Source: Candidatus Aenigmatarchaeota archaeon (GTDB lineage Archaea; Aenigmatarchaeota; Aenigmatarchaeia; GW2011-AR5; JACRMX01). From it: a stretch of 39,315 nucleotides of DNA. This document shows positions 16,223 to 24,000 of this stretch, piece by piece; position 1 is the first letter of the stretch; every line of letters starts with the position of its first letter. A program made the position numbers and the translations under genes. The DNA lies in contig JAGVVW010000034.1 of assembly GCA_018304635.1 (NCBI GenBank), forward strand, positions 1 through 39,315. The letters run 5' to 3'. The notes under the pieces were generated by a model that was not told the DNA's origin, ran no database searches, and saw only the letters and a list, made by a program, of their open reading frames with translations.

Positions 16223-16567
16223 ATGCTATTAGAATTTATTATAGCTGCTGTGCTTATAGCAATGGGCGTCATGATACTCATAAATACGATTAATCGCAGC
16301 AGTGATTTTCAGGCATTTATAGCATCCATATTCGGTGGAATTTTCATACTAGCTGGAATATTTGTCGCAGCCATACTTGGTGGCTTTGCATTTATTTTGT
16401 TTGTCAAGATAATCGCCTTTTTGTTTATATTATTTGGTTTATTTTTAGTTATAGCATTTCCTGACATCAACAGGTATCAGCCCAATGCATTCAGCAGTAC
16501 TGGAATTTTCCTTGGATTAATTCTTCTGACACTAGGAATTTTTCTGCTATTTCTCTGGTGGCCGTAA
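16223..16567 (+). CDS. Small four-helix membrane protein
   Basis: 114 aa, nearly all hydrophobic: helices at about 3-21, 31-50, 54-78 and 93-112, with short polar loops (NTINRSSDFQ, PDINRYQPNAFSS). Gly-rich helix faces suggest tight packing. It resembles generic small archaeal membrane proteins, and no specific family can be named. Expressed from the shared palindromic TATA box. Confidence 0.6.
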   Translation: MLLEFIIAAVLIAMGVMILINTINRSSDFQAFIASIFGGIFILAGIFVAAILGGFAFILFVKIIAFLFILFGLFLVIAFPDINRYQPNAFSSTGIFLGLILLTLGIFLLFLWWP

Positions 16568-16704
16568 TAGCATTTAGCTTAATGTACAAATAGTGCACTG
16601 ACAAGTTATTTTGTCTTGTAATTAATTTGTCTCAGTACTGCTATTGCTTTGTTTTTTCATCTATAAAACTTATTTATGCTAACCAACGTTTTATCTAATA
16701 TCGT

Positions 16705-17646
16705 TTAATCTCTTTTCGGTTTAAATGTGTGCTGTTCCATCAGCACTTTGGCAATGTAATGCACTATTGCTTCGTCATTGCCTTTATCACCTTCTTCAAC
16801 TGCTTCGTAATACTTAATCTTGTCTCTCATTTCCACATAAAACATTGGAAATTTGCTCTTCATTAAGATCCAGTTCATTACAACTCTCGATGTTCTTCCA
16901 TTACCATCAATAAATGGGTGGATTCGTACTAATTTATTGTGCAAGATCGCACCCAATTCAACCGGATGAAGTTTTTTCTTGGAAGAATAATACCATTGGA
17001 AAACTTTTCTCATATTATCTTTAACTTTTTCATGAGAAGGTGGAATCCATTCAGAACCGGAAATTCTAACTTCATGATTTCTATAGTCACCTATAATTCT
17101 GCAATTGGTATTCTTGGTAAGTAATTCGTGAATTTTCAGCAAAAGCGTTTGATTAAACTCACCCCCATACCCTTTCATAAACTCATAGCAGTCTTTTGAG
17201 TTAATTGCTTCATTGTAATCATTGGGAGTAGCACCAGAAGGGATTATGTTCTCGGTCAAAATCATGCTTGTTTCACGAAGGCTTAAACGATTACCTTCAA
17301 TAGCATTTGAGTTATAGGTAAACCTCACGACAAAATCGTCTTTATATTTTTTTTTCTCAGCGCTGCTTAGTTTTCCATACCATTTATTAAAAACTTCTTT
17401 CAGATCCTGCAACTTCTCTGCTTCATCATCAGTTAAATAGGTATGCCTGGAAACAGGTTTCATAAGACCTTTTATTAATGCTTCTTTTTCAATTTCTCTG
17501 ACCAATTTCTTTGTCTGTTCTTTTGAAGGGGACTTATCGCCAACATACTTTCTTATTTTCTTCCATTTTTTACCATTAATTCTAAAATTTCTTGTGATAT
17601 AATAATAGAGATTGCCCTTCCTTTCAACACTTTCCAAATATGCCAT
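16705..17646 (-). CDS. Fic family protein (AMPylator-type)
   Basis: 313 aa. The Fic active-site loop is intact: HPFIDGNGRTSR at residues 243-254, with catalytic His243, Asp/Gly anion hole and Arg. The inhibitory helix motif (S/T)xxxE(G/N) is present as SNAIEGN (113-119), ahead of the core, which marks a self-inhibited class II Fic. Residues 1-60 form an unusual basic beta-rich start (YYYITRNFRINGKKWKKIRKYVGD), possibly nucleic-acid binding. By family it transfers AMP or another nucleotide to a hydroxyl side chain; the target is unknown. A TATA box at about 17670-17678 on the minus strand is bracketed by a 12-bp inverted repeat. No Doc/Phd-type antitoxin gene is adjacent. Confidence 0.88.
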   Translation of the reverse strand: MAYLESVERKGNLYYYITRNFRINGKKWKKIRKYVGDKSPSKEQTKKLVREIEKEALIKGLMKPVSRHTYLTDDEAEKLQDLKEVFNKWYGKLSSAEKKKYKDDFVVRFTYNSNAIEGNRLSLRETSMILTENIIPSGATPNDYNEAINSKDCYEFMKGYGGEFNQTLLLKIHELLTKNTNCRIIGDYRNHEVRISGSEWIPPSHEKVKDNMRKVFQWYYSSKKKLHPVELGAILHNKLVRIHPFIDGNGRTSRVVMNWILMKSKFPMFYVEMRDKIKYYEAVEEGDKGNDEAIVHYIAKVLMEQHTFKPKRD

Positions 17647-17651
17647 ATTTA

Positions 17652-17711
17652 TTGTATGGGCACGGAAGTATATAAAATTATCTATTTTTGTTAAATAAAG
17701 TGCCCATACAA
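17652..17711. promoter_or_regulatory. 12-bp inverted repeat flanking the fic promoter
   Basis: TTGTATGGGCAC (17652-17663) and its exact reverse complement GTGCCCATACAA (17700-17711) lie 48 bp apart. One arm falls between the fic TATA box and ATG, the other upstream of the TATA box. GC-rich half-sites in very AT-rich DNA make this a good candidate operator pair for repression by looping or occlusion. Confidence 0.6.
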
Positions 17712-17734
17712 CTGGGAAAAATAAAGGGCAGTAA

Positions 17735-17846
17735 TGCGACCGCCGGGATTCGAACCCGGGTCATGAGCTTGGAAGGCTCAGATCCTACCGATGTCCAACC
17801 GAGCTTACAGCTTCATTAAAAGAAAGGGTTACTAGACTACGATCGC
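17735..17846 (-). tRNA. tRNA-Gly(UCC) with a 41-nt D-loop intron
   Basis: The gene reads 17846 to 17735 and includes discriminator A73; no CCA is encoded. Acceptor GCGATCG pairs with CGGTCGC. The anticodon arm is TGAGC-CTTCCAA-GCTCA (anticodon UCC) and the T arm CCGGG-TTCGAAT-CCCGG. The D arm is split: GTCT-AG, an insert, then CGGTA-GGAT. The insert (17791-17831) has a bulge-helix-bulge type junction: exon GUCU pairs with intron GGAC, bulges AGU and AUC flank, and the inner helix is AACC/GGUU. Cutting after the second nucleotide of each bulge gives a normal 7-nt D-loop (AGCGGTA) and a 71-nt tRNA. The exon strand used is the 5' D-stem strand, so splicing must come before D-arm folding. Confidence 0.92.
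17791..17831 (-). other. tRNA-Gly D-loop intron
   Basis: 41 nt, non-canonical position (around nucleotide 16-18). Its 3' end GGTTGGAC mimics the exon segment GGTAGGAT, competing for the same D-stem strand. Junction type is HBh' with no clear outer helix. Confidence 0.8.
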
Positions 17847-18003
17847 ATATTTCAAGTGACTCTTTTCGTATTCTTCAATTTTACTGAGGTTGGTTACAAC
17901 CATTTTAAACAACTTTTTTCTTTCCATATGACCCACCGATTAAATAGTCATTGTTTCATAGATATTAAAAAAACATTTAAAGTCTTTTGCTTTAATGATA
18001 TCT

Positions 18004-18174
18004 ATGACATTGAATCAGGAACTATTAGATATTCTGGCATGTCCAAAATGCAAAGGTGATATCGAATATAAGAAAAAACAGAACAAACTTATATGCCACA
18101 AATGCAGATTAAAATATAAAATCCTTGAAGGCGACATTCCTGACATGCTGATAGATGATGCGGAAAAGTTTTAG
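18004..18174 (+). CDS. trm112: Trm112 family zinc-binding methyltransferase partner
   Basis: 56 aa, ATG start, TAG stop at 18172-18174. The start LNQELLDILACPKCKGDI and the second half KLICHKCRLKYKILEGDIPDMLID are the classic Trm112/YcaR pattern: Cys pairs at residues 13/16 (CPKC) and 31/34 (CHKC) to bind zinc, and the IPDML element near the C-terminus. In archaea Trm112 is an obligate activator of several SAM-dependent methyltransferases acting on tRNA, rRNA or release factor. TATA-like CATTTAAAG at 17974-17982 gives a leaderless transcript. It sits between two intron-containing tRNA genes. Confidence 0.9.
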   Translation: MTLNQELLDILACPKCKGDIEYKKKQNKLICHKCRLKYKILEGDIPDMLIDDAEKF

Positions 18175-18200
18175 GTTGTCTAAACTCCGTATTCAAAAAC

Positions 18201-18208
18201 GTTAAATA
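18201..18208 (+). promoter_or_regulatory. Probable promoter of the hairpin RNA/tRNA-Ser unit
   Basis: GTTAAATA would start transcription near 18228-18230, at the base of the hairpin. No AT-rich box exists 25-30 nt before the tRNA-Ser gene itself, so the tRNA is probably made from this upstream promoter. Confidence 0.4.
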
Positions 18209-18227
18209 GGGAGAAAAGAACAGCAAT

Positions 18228-18259
18228 GACGCATCTGACCAAAATTGTCAAGATGTGTC
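18228..18259 (+). ncRNA. Stable hairpin in the tRNA-Ser leader, possible small RNA
   Basis: GACGCATC (18228-18235) pairs with GATGTGTC (18252-18259) with one G-U pair. The stem continues through TGAC/GTCA with a single bulged A, leaving a 7-nt loop. An outer pairing GGAGA (18210-18214) with TCTCC (18275-18279) may close it further. No clear box C/D or H/ACA elements. It is either a processed leader or a separate small RNA cotranscribed with tRNA-Ser. Confidence 0.35.
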
Positions 18260-18308
18260 GGGTCGTTTCGGTTGTCTCCTATGTGCTGGGATGGCGGAGC
18301 TAGGTTAA

Positions 18309-18345
18309 AGCCCTTTTCTCTTACAAGAGAAAAAGGTGTGATTAA
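18309..18345 (+). other. tRNA-Ser intron 1 (D arm)
   Basis: 37 nt with an 11-bp internal hairpin (CCTTTTCTCTT / AAGAGAAAAAGG, one bulged A). TTAAA is repeated at both ends, so the cut site is uncertain by about 4 nt. A relaxed bulge-helix-bulge with AAA bulges on both sides and a weak GGUU/GAUU helix can be drawn. Confidence 0.75.
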
Positions 18346-18393
18346 ACGCGCCAGCTTGGAGAGCTGGTGCCCGCAAGGGCGCGCAGGTTCAAA

Positions 18394-18444
18394 ACAATCT
18401 TTTTTTTTTCAAAACATCGATGAAAAAGAAAAAGATAGGGAAAT
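18394..18444 (+). other. tRNA-Ser intron 2 (T loop, 59/60)
   Basis: 51 nt. Junction: T stem outer helix, 3' bulge AUU, helix UUC/GAA plus an A-G mismatch, 5' bulge AAA, then an inner helix that extends into a long U10/A-rich stem. Cutting after the second bulge base gives U54 to U60 in correct order. The T10 run (18400-18409) could look like an archaeal terminator but pairs inside the intron. Confidence 0.85.
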
Positions 18445-18510
18445 TCCTGCTCCCAGCGTTTGACTCTTTTTATTTTTTTACATTTTTAAAACAGGAGAAC
18501 AAATAATATC

Positions 18511-20091
18511 ATGCCATACATACTTTCTGACCTTAGCCGCACTCCATTCAGCGGCATTGCAGTAAATAAAAAGCTTTTGAATATATGCACAAAATGGATA
18601 GATGAAGGCAATGCTGTATTCTATCCGCCGTCTGACCAGTGTACTGTATTAAATTTCACTGGAAATTTAGGTGCAGCCACAGGAATTTTCTACAGTACCA
18701 TGTTTCAGCTTAGAAAATGGGAATTTAATGTCAAGAAAGCCGGGGAAACAATTGAAGTTTCGCCTGTTCATCAGCAATATTATCAGTTAACACAAAAGCA
18801 GAAAGAAGATCTTGAATCAAGAATAAAAAAAGGCCTTGCATCAGCATCCCAGTCGGTCGCTGATCTGGAACTGTTGGAACATGATCTGAGAAAGTATCAG
18901 GATTTTATAAAATACTTTGGAATGGAGTATAATGAGGAATCCGGTTCATTTGAAAATACAAAAAATAATGATGAGCATACATTAAAAGCGATTTTTATTG
19001 ATCAGATAGATTATCATGCTGGATCAACAGGTCAGGGAGCTGGAAGGCTTAGCATGTCTTTTATGCAACAACAGAACATCATGCCGACCATTGTTCAGAA
19101 TTTTCTTGAAATGCAATCCCCCGAGGATACGGAAAAAAACAGTAAATTAAAAGATATTCCAATTGTAGAAAAAAAATTGCTTGAAGAAAAGTGGAAAGCA
19201 TATAATACATGGAAAGAAATTTTTATTCCTGAAGTTAAAAAAAGATATGTACGCATTCAGGGTCTAGTGAACAGCCGTGAAAAAAGTGTTGAAGAATATA
19301 AAGAATGGTTGAAACCGGTTGTAGCACGGCATAAATTAATAGAAGAAGGATTTGAAAACCCAAAAGTAGCAGGCAGGTATAAAACTTTGTTTGTGAATTC
19401 AATTGGCCAGGCAATTTCATACAACAACATGACTGTCTGGGCATGGAAGTCTTTTGCTCCATCTGAATTGCAAAAAGCATCCGGTGAAATCATAGCAAAA
19501 GCTCGTTTGAATAAATTAATTGACCCGTATGACAAGTGGACACGTGATAATATTATATTTCATCCTGAACACGGAATTCAGGCAACATATCCGTGGGTCA
19601 CAAAAGAATTGGTGGATCAATGGGTTAAAGAAATAAAATCCGAATATTTATCAAGCTCGAATAAACTCTATTATATATTTTTTGTCTTGAGTTTTGACAG
19701 AACCAATATTAAATTTCCAACAGGCAGTGAAATTGAGGATGTTGATGTTGGATTAAATTCCAACATGATGAGCCAGAATATTCTGCTTGCAAAACTGCTG
19801 GAAATCAAGGCCCAACAAGCTGAATTAGAGCGTCATATAAATGCCATGCTTGGAATACAAAATGACATAGGTGAATTCAAAACAAGTGAAATAAAAAAAC
19901 CAGGTCTATCCGAATCGTTTGATAAGTTTTTTAATATTGAATTGATATCACTAAAAAGAAAAGGGCCTTATGAAACTGATTTTGAAGACAGAATTACGAA
20001 ATTTTATCTGAAGCAGATGGGTGGCGGCTGGTACGCTACAATTCTCAAATTTATAAAAGACAAGGTTGGATTTGGAGAGATCAGCAGTTAG
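18511..20091 (+). CDS. Large hypothetical protein, lineage-specific
   Basis: 526 aa, ATG start with CATTTTTAAA at 18481-18490 about 26 nt upstream. Soluble, no signal peptide, no membrane helix. Features: a conserved-looking N-terminus (MPYILSDLSRTPFSG), a Lys/Glu-rich helical region at about 90-130, Gly-rich GSTGQGAGRLSMSF at about 171-184, a long helical stretch 220-290 (KKLLEEKWKAYNTWKEIF), an aromatic stretch NNMTVWAWKSF near 310 and a helical C-terminal third. I do not recognise a domain. The mix suggests a structural or scaffold protein. It may be present across related archaea only. Its 3' end overlaps the convergent toxin gene by 4 nt. Confidence 0.75.
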   Translation: MPYILSDLSRTPFSGIAVNKKLLNICTKWIDEGNAVFYPPSDQCTVLNFTGNLGAATGIFYSTMFQLRKWEFNVKKAGETIEVSPVHQQYYQLTQKQKEDLESRIKKGLASASQSVADLELLEHDLRKYQDFIKYFGMEYNEESGSFENTKNNDEHTLKAIFIDQIDYHAGSTGQGAGRLSMSFMQQQNIMPTIVQNFLEMQSPEDTEKNSKLKDIPIVEKKLLEEKWKAYNTWKEIFIPEVKKRYVRIQGLVNSREKSVEEYKEWLKPVVARHKLIEEGFENPKVAGRYKTLFVNSIGQAISYNNMTVWAWKSFAPSELQKASGEIIAKARLNKLIDPYDKWTRDNIIFHPEHGIQATYPWVTKELVDQWVKEIKSEYLSSSNKLYYIFFVLSFDRTNIKFPTGSEIEDVDVGLNSNMMSQNILLAKLLEIKAQQAELERHINAMLGIQNDIGEFKTSEIKKPGLSESFDKFFNIELISLKRKGPYETDFEDRITKFYLKQMGGGWYATILKFIKDKVGFGEISS

Positions 20092-20369
20092 TTCAGCCAG
20101 TTATAACCACTACTTCGATTCACAATCTCTGTTATTTTGACATCAACACCAGCTACAACATATACAACTCTATAATTTCCAACACGCAACCTGAAAACAT
20201 CGGGGTTTCTGAAACCCACTAATTGCTTTATATCCATTCCAGCTCTTCTATGAAATGGATCATCTCTAAGATTTTGTAAACGCTCTCTGACTCTTTTTCC
20301 AGTAGAAGTGTCTAATTTTCTAAACTGTTTTAAAGCTGTATCTGATACCAAAATATTATATTTTATCAA
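20088..20369 (-). CDS. RelE/ParE-type toxin
   Basis: The frame is open from 20435, but TTG at 20369 (LIKYNILVSDTALKQF) gives the normal 93-aa toxin and overlaps the antitoxin end by 14 nt. Typical RelE/ParE fold: N-terminal strand YNILVSDTALKQFRKL, helical pair through KRVRERLQNLRDDPF, then MDIKQLVG, FRLRVGNYRVVYVVAG and VKITEIVNRS. In this family the central Arg residues of FRLRVGNYRVVY are important for mRNA cleavage, and they are present here. The likely action is ribosome-dependent mRNA cleavage or gyrase-type poisoning; sequence does not decide. Confidence 0.85.
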   Translation of the reverse strand: MIKYNILVSDTALKQFRKLDTSTGKRVRERLQNLRDDPFHRRAGMDIKQLVGFRNPDVFRLRVGNYRVVYVVAGVDVKITEIVNRSSGYNWLN

Positions 20370-20541
20370 GTGAAACAAACTCCTCTGTTTCCAGAATTCT
20401 TTTCTGTCTTTCAAAAAACATTTGCATTTTAGCAAGTCTCATTAGCCTGTTCAGAATTTCATCATAGGTTTCATCTTTATACCCAAAGGTCTTTATATCC
20501 TCTCTGGTATCTTTCTCTATCTGGATTGTTGTCATAGCCAT
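20356..20541 (-). CDS. Antitoxin of the RelE-type pair
   Basis: 61 aa. TTIQIEKDTREDIKTFGYKDETYDEILNRLM is the strand-helix-helix pattern of small archaeal ribbon-helix-helix-like antitoxins (DUF7557-like), followed by a C-terminal arm (FERQKRILETEEFVSLDKI) that would wrap the toxin. AGGTGA (complement of 20550-20555) is the ribosome site. M1 and M3 are both usable. It should bind its own promoter, where a palindrome overlaps the TATA region. Confidence 0.8.
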   Translation of the reverse strand: MAMTTIQIEKDTREDIKTFGYKDETYDEILNRLMRLAKMQMFFERQKRILETEEFVSLDKI

Positions 20542-20566
20542 ATATATATCACCTATGTGTACTTAT

Positions 20567-20577
20567 ATATGACATAT
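20567..20577. promoter_or_regulatory. Palindromic operator of the toxin-antitoxin operon
   Basis: ATATGACATAT is an 11-bp palindrome 26-36 bp upstream of the antitoxin ATG, overlapping the TATA-like CATATATAAG on the minus strand. Consistent with autorepression by a ribbon-helix-helix antitoxin. Confidence 0.5.
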
Positions 20578-20606
20578 AACTATAAATATTTAAGCTTTCG
20601 ATTTAT

Positions 20607-20975
20607 TCACTCTTCCTCCTCTTCTTCGCCAAGGAACCGGAAAACATTTTCAGCCTTGTTTATCAGACCCTCATCAGCCAGCTCTAACAATTCCTTGAGC
20701 GATTGCTCATAAGAAACATTAAACATTTTCATATACATTTGTGGTGTGATAGATTTTTTGTTTTTCATTTCCTTCAGGGAATCTATCTGCCTTTCATTCA
20801 GAAAGAACTTCATTAAGGAAGGCTCTACAGATGCAGTCAGCTCAAAGCTGACTTCTTCCACACGCCCGGTTGCTTTTATAAAGCCTTTCTTTTTCATTTT
20901 GGAAAACCTCTTAAATTTCTGTTTTCTGAAATGTTTTTCATATTTTGACTCACCACTATTTTTCTTTTTGGGCAA
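20607..20975 (-). CDS. Small basic wHTH protein, Fic-tail-like
   Basis: 122 aa with a TTG start (weak). The N-terminal 35 residues are very Lys/Arg-rich (PKKKNSGESKYEKHFRKQKF). The C-terminal half LNERQIDSLKEMKNKKSITPQMYMKMFNVSYEQSLKELLELADEGLI is a winged helix of the kind often appended to the C-terminus of Fic proteins. The protein ends in a run of Glu. No Fic core is in this gene; the Fic gene at 16705-17646 lacks such a tail. It may be a DNA-binding regulator. Confidence 0.6.
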   Translation of the reverse strand: MPKKKNSGESKYEKHFRKQKFKRFSKMKKKGFIKATGRVEEVSFELTASVEPSLMKFFLNERQIDSLKEMKNKKSITPQMYMKMFNVSYEQSLKELLELADEGLINKAENVFRFLGEEEEEE

Positions 20976-20999
20976 CTTACACTTTTTCTTTAACGACTT

Positions 21000-21018
21000 G
21001 ACGCATCAAAGATGCGTC
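21000..21018 (-). other. TTT-loop hairpin downstream of the giant gene
   Basis: On the minus strand AAACGAAAGA (complement of 21017-21026) runs into GACGCATC-TTT-GATGCGTC, a perfect 8-bp stem beginning 26 nt after the stop codon at 21044. Same frame as 4183-4209 with different but complementary stem bases. Could end or protect the transcript of the giant surface gene. Confidence 0.5.
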
Positions 21019-21043
21019 TTTCGTTTGAAAAGAAAAAAGGCAG

Positions 21044-24000
21044 TTAGTCACCTTTAAGCTCATCCAGTTCCATGAGAATCTCAAACCGCTGCTTATCATA
21101 TATGTACCTGCTTATCTGGCCATGTCTGTAGCGTAATTCCAGAACCTTTAATCTGGTTTTTAGCTCTCTTATTCTTTCAAGCCTTTTGTCTGACTTTTCA
21201 CGCCTTGGTAAAAGTACAATAAGCATTAATATCATAGCTGCTACAACTATTCCTGCCATTATCCATGAAATTTCAATAGGAGGTTTAGCAGCGATTTCTT
21301 TTTCTATTTTATAGGAATTCAGTAATTTGCGTAATTCATCTATCTTGGAATTCAGTGACTGAATGTTTGAATCCAGCTTATACATGCCTGCCTCAAACAA
21401 TGCATTTGTTGTTGTATACTCAGTCATTGCATTATCATGCAGGTACTCAGCCTGGCTGACATCCATAGTTTGCTTGTCAAAGAAATCAATTTGCTGCTTA
21501 ATTGAATCCAGTTCTAACTTTACATAATCAAGTTGCTGTTTCATTCTATCCACAGGATGTGGAACAAACAACACTGAATATTTCTTGATTTCATATCTGT
21601 CTGATTTAGCTATGTACATGAAGGTATAATTGCCATATGGCACATTGTATGGAATATTCAATAGCATATCATATGAATATTCCCCGTTCGGAAGCAGTTG
21701 TAATGGAGATGGTGATACTGTAAACCAGGACTCATTCAGGAATAAAATGGACAGTGATATGTTATTCAGCTTCTGGTTTCCTGTATTTTTGATTGTTGGC
21801 TTTATAATCATGGATTTTCCTTGTTCTAATTGAACAGCTTCTGGTATCAATAAAGACATGTTATATACAGCTGCTACAAATCCGCCGCCTCCGCCACCAC
21901 TGCCACCACTACTTCCGCCGCCTCCGCCAGCTTCATTTGTTGTTGGCCTTACAACAGGGAATGTACAGTAGCCGGTTGTTGAGTTTGTAGCATTATTGTA
22001 AGATGCAGAAGCTTTATAATAGTATATGCCACTGTCAGCTGTAATAGGTACTGCTAATGATTCCTCTAATTTTCGTGACTGACCTGGATAAATAGCCAGT
22101 GGAACAGAACCTTCTGCTACTCTGGTACCGAAAGGATTTTCAATCCACCACGTTGCCTGTATATCTGTATAATAATCTCCAAAATTAGAATAGTTAATTG
22201 TTGCAGTTGCAGAATTTCCAGCAGTTACAGTAAGCTGACTGCAACTGACTTTTACATCGTAAAGCAGCTGCCCTGGAACATTTACATTTGAAGATTCAGT
22301 ATCATAAGTTGTAGAGCCGTCTATATTTTGTAATGTAACTTCAACTATATGTAATCCCGCAATATCCGGCGTGAATTTCTCAGACATGTTGTAAATTACC
22401 TGGGATTTTGCAGCCACGCTCGTGACAATATCAGATACAGAATACTTCAATGTGTTGCTATATGTGAACCTAACCCTTATCTTATACACCCCTGTCTGGT
22501 TGCCGTCATTGTATATTTTCACAGAAACATTGGAAGGCTGGCTGACAGCCATTGTCAATGGTGATGTCCAGAAATCGATAATTTCACCTTTAACTTGCGT
22601 CATTAAATAATTATACAAGTCGCGTATAGTCACGTTCATGTCATGCAATGTACGATTTATATCGCTTACATTATGCCATATATCTCCCAGTGTAGAATCC
22701 ACGTCAAATGATATGGATGATGTCATTGTCCTGTATTTTGCAATTGCAAGATATTGCCCCTGTGCAGTTGGAGCGCTGAAGGTATAATAATAAATTCCAG
22801 AGCCATATTCAGACATCTGGGTATTATTTTTATACACACCCATGGACGGATCTATAATATCCAGTGTTATGTTTGCCCCTAATACAGGAGTTGTATAACC
22901 ATCCTGTAAATGTGCATAAATTGTTACAGGCTCACCCGGAGCAAACTGTGTTGTTGTCATTGATAATACAGGCACTAATCCTATATCAATTTTCTGGAAG
23001 CTTGCATTGGCTGTCAGCTGGATGCTGTTGTCAAGTGTTGACATATTCAGGAATACTGTCATAGTGCCGTTTGCACTCGGTGTATCAACACTTCTCACAT
23101 AAATTGTTTCTGTATTAGCAGGAGTATACACTGCTTCAGTAGTTGGTGTTGTGACTGAACTTCCATACGCTATCCAGTATTTTATGTTAACATCCTGACT
23201 ATAATCACCGCGATTGAAAAGAATTATATCAACAGGCAGGTCTTCATCAGTACCGTAATCAACAGGTATCTTTCTTGGCCGCACCCGCACATCATAGACA
23301 CCGCGGGTTATTCTGAAAACTTTTGCATAATGCTTTGAATTGTTGTTGTATGTAATATTGAACACAGCGATATGAACTCCTGACTCGATTGTTGAAGGCG
23401 ATGTCCAGTTGAACAGATAATCGCCGGATGATAATGCGCTGTAATTTGTCGTGTTGTATTCAGCATTATAAGTTGTATTCAAAACAGTCAATGACATATT
23501 TTGAGGAGATACTTTTCCGGTTAATCCGTTGACTGTTACAACCATCAGAATATTTGACTGCGGCACTGCTATATATGGCAAGTCAATATCAACAGTAAAA
23601 AAGTTATTATTTGTTTCATTCAGATAGCCAACATCATTAAGTATTCTATAGATCGTTGCATTAGCATCATCAATTACATTATCTATTGTTATTAAGCGAC
23701 CGCATACACTACTTGTAGCATGTGTATTTGTACAGTTCGCCAGCTCTTTTACAGCAACGGTTGTAGTGTAAATCAATGACAGGTTGTTGTCTATGTTATT
23801 TAATCTGGAATGCAGGGATGAATTTGCATTATTTACCTGCTGCTGCAATGTGCTTATTCCTGACTCAACAGAATCTGTATATCCTTCAATTGTAATCAGC
23901 CTTGAACAAATATCACTACCAGCAGGGCTTGCACAATTTAATTCATTTTCCAGTGAATCTGTATAGGTTTCTATCAGGTCAACATCTGTCTGTAAGTTGT

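Larger units (their letters stand above)
18285..18458 (+). tRNA. tRNA-Ser(GGA) with two non-canonical introns
   Basis: Acceptor GCTGGGA (18285-18291) pairs with TCCCAGC (18451-18457), discriminator G73. Anticodon arm CCAGC-TTGGAGA-GCTGG (anticodon GGA), long variable arm GCCC-GCAA-GGGC typical of Ser, T stem GCAGG/CCTGC. Intron 1 (about 18309-18345, 37 nt) interrupts the D arm after GGTTAA(A). Intron 2 (18394-18444, 51 nt) interrupts the T loop between positions 59 and 60. Removing both gives D stem GCG/CGC, T loop TTCAAAT and a mature tRNA of 86 nt. There is no intron at the canonical 37/38 site. Standard tRNA searches would easily miss or mis-model this gene. Confidence 0.93.

Noticed and set aside
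17856-18059. A 67-codon plus-strand frame
   Set aside because: Out of frame with, and overlapping, the convincing trm112 gene; no similarity or promoter of its own.
18221-18240. Box C/D guide RNA
   Set aside because: ATGA and CTGA words occur close together but there is no proper RUGAUGA box C, no C'/D' pair and no spacing for a guide.
18400-18409. Poly-T run as a transcription terminator
   Set aside because: It lies inside tRNA-Ser intron 2 and pairs with the A-rich strand of the intron hairpin, upstream of required exon sequence.
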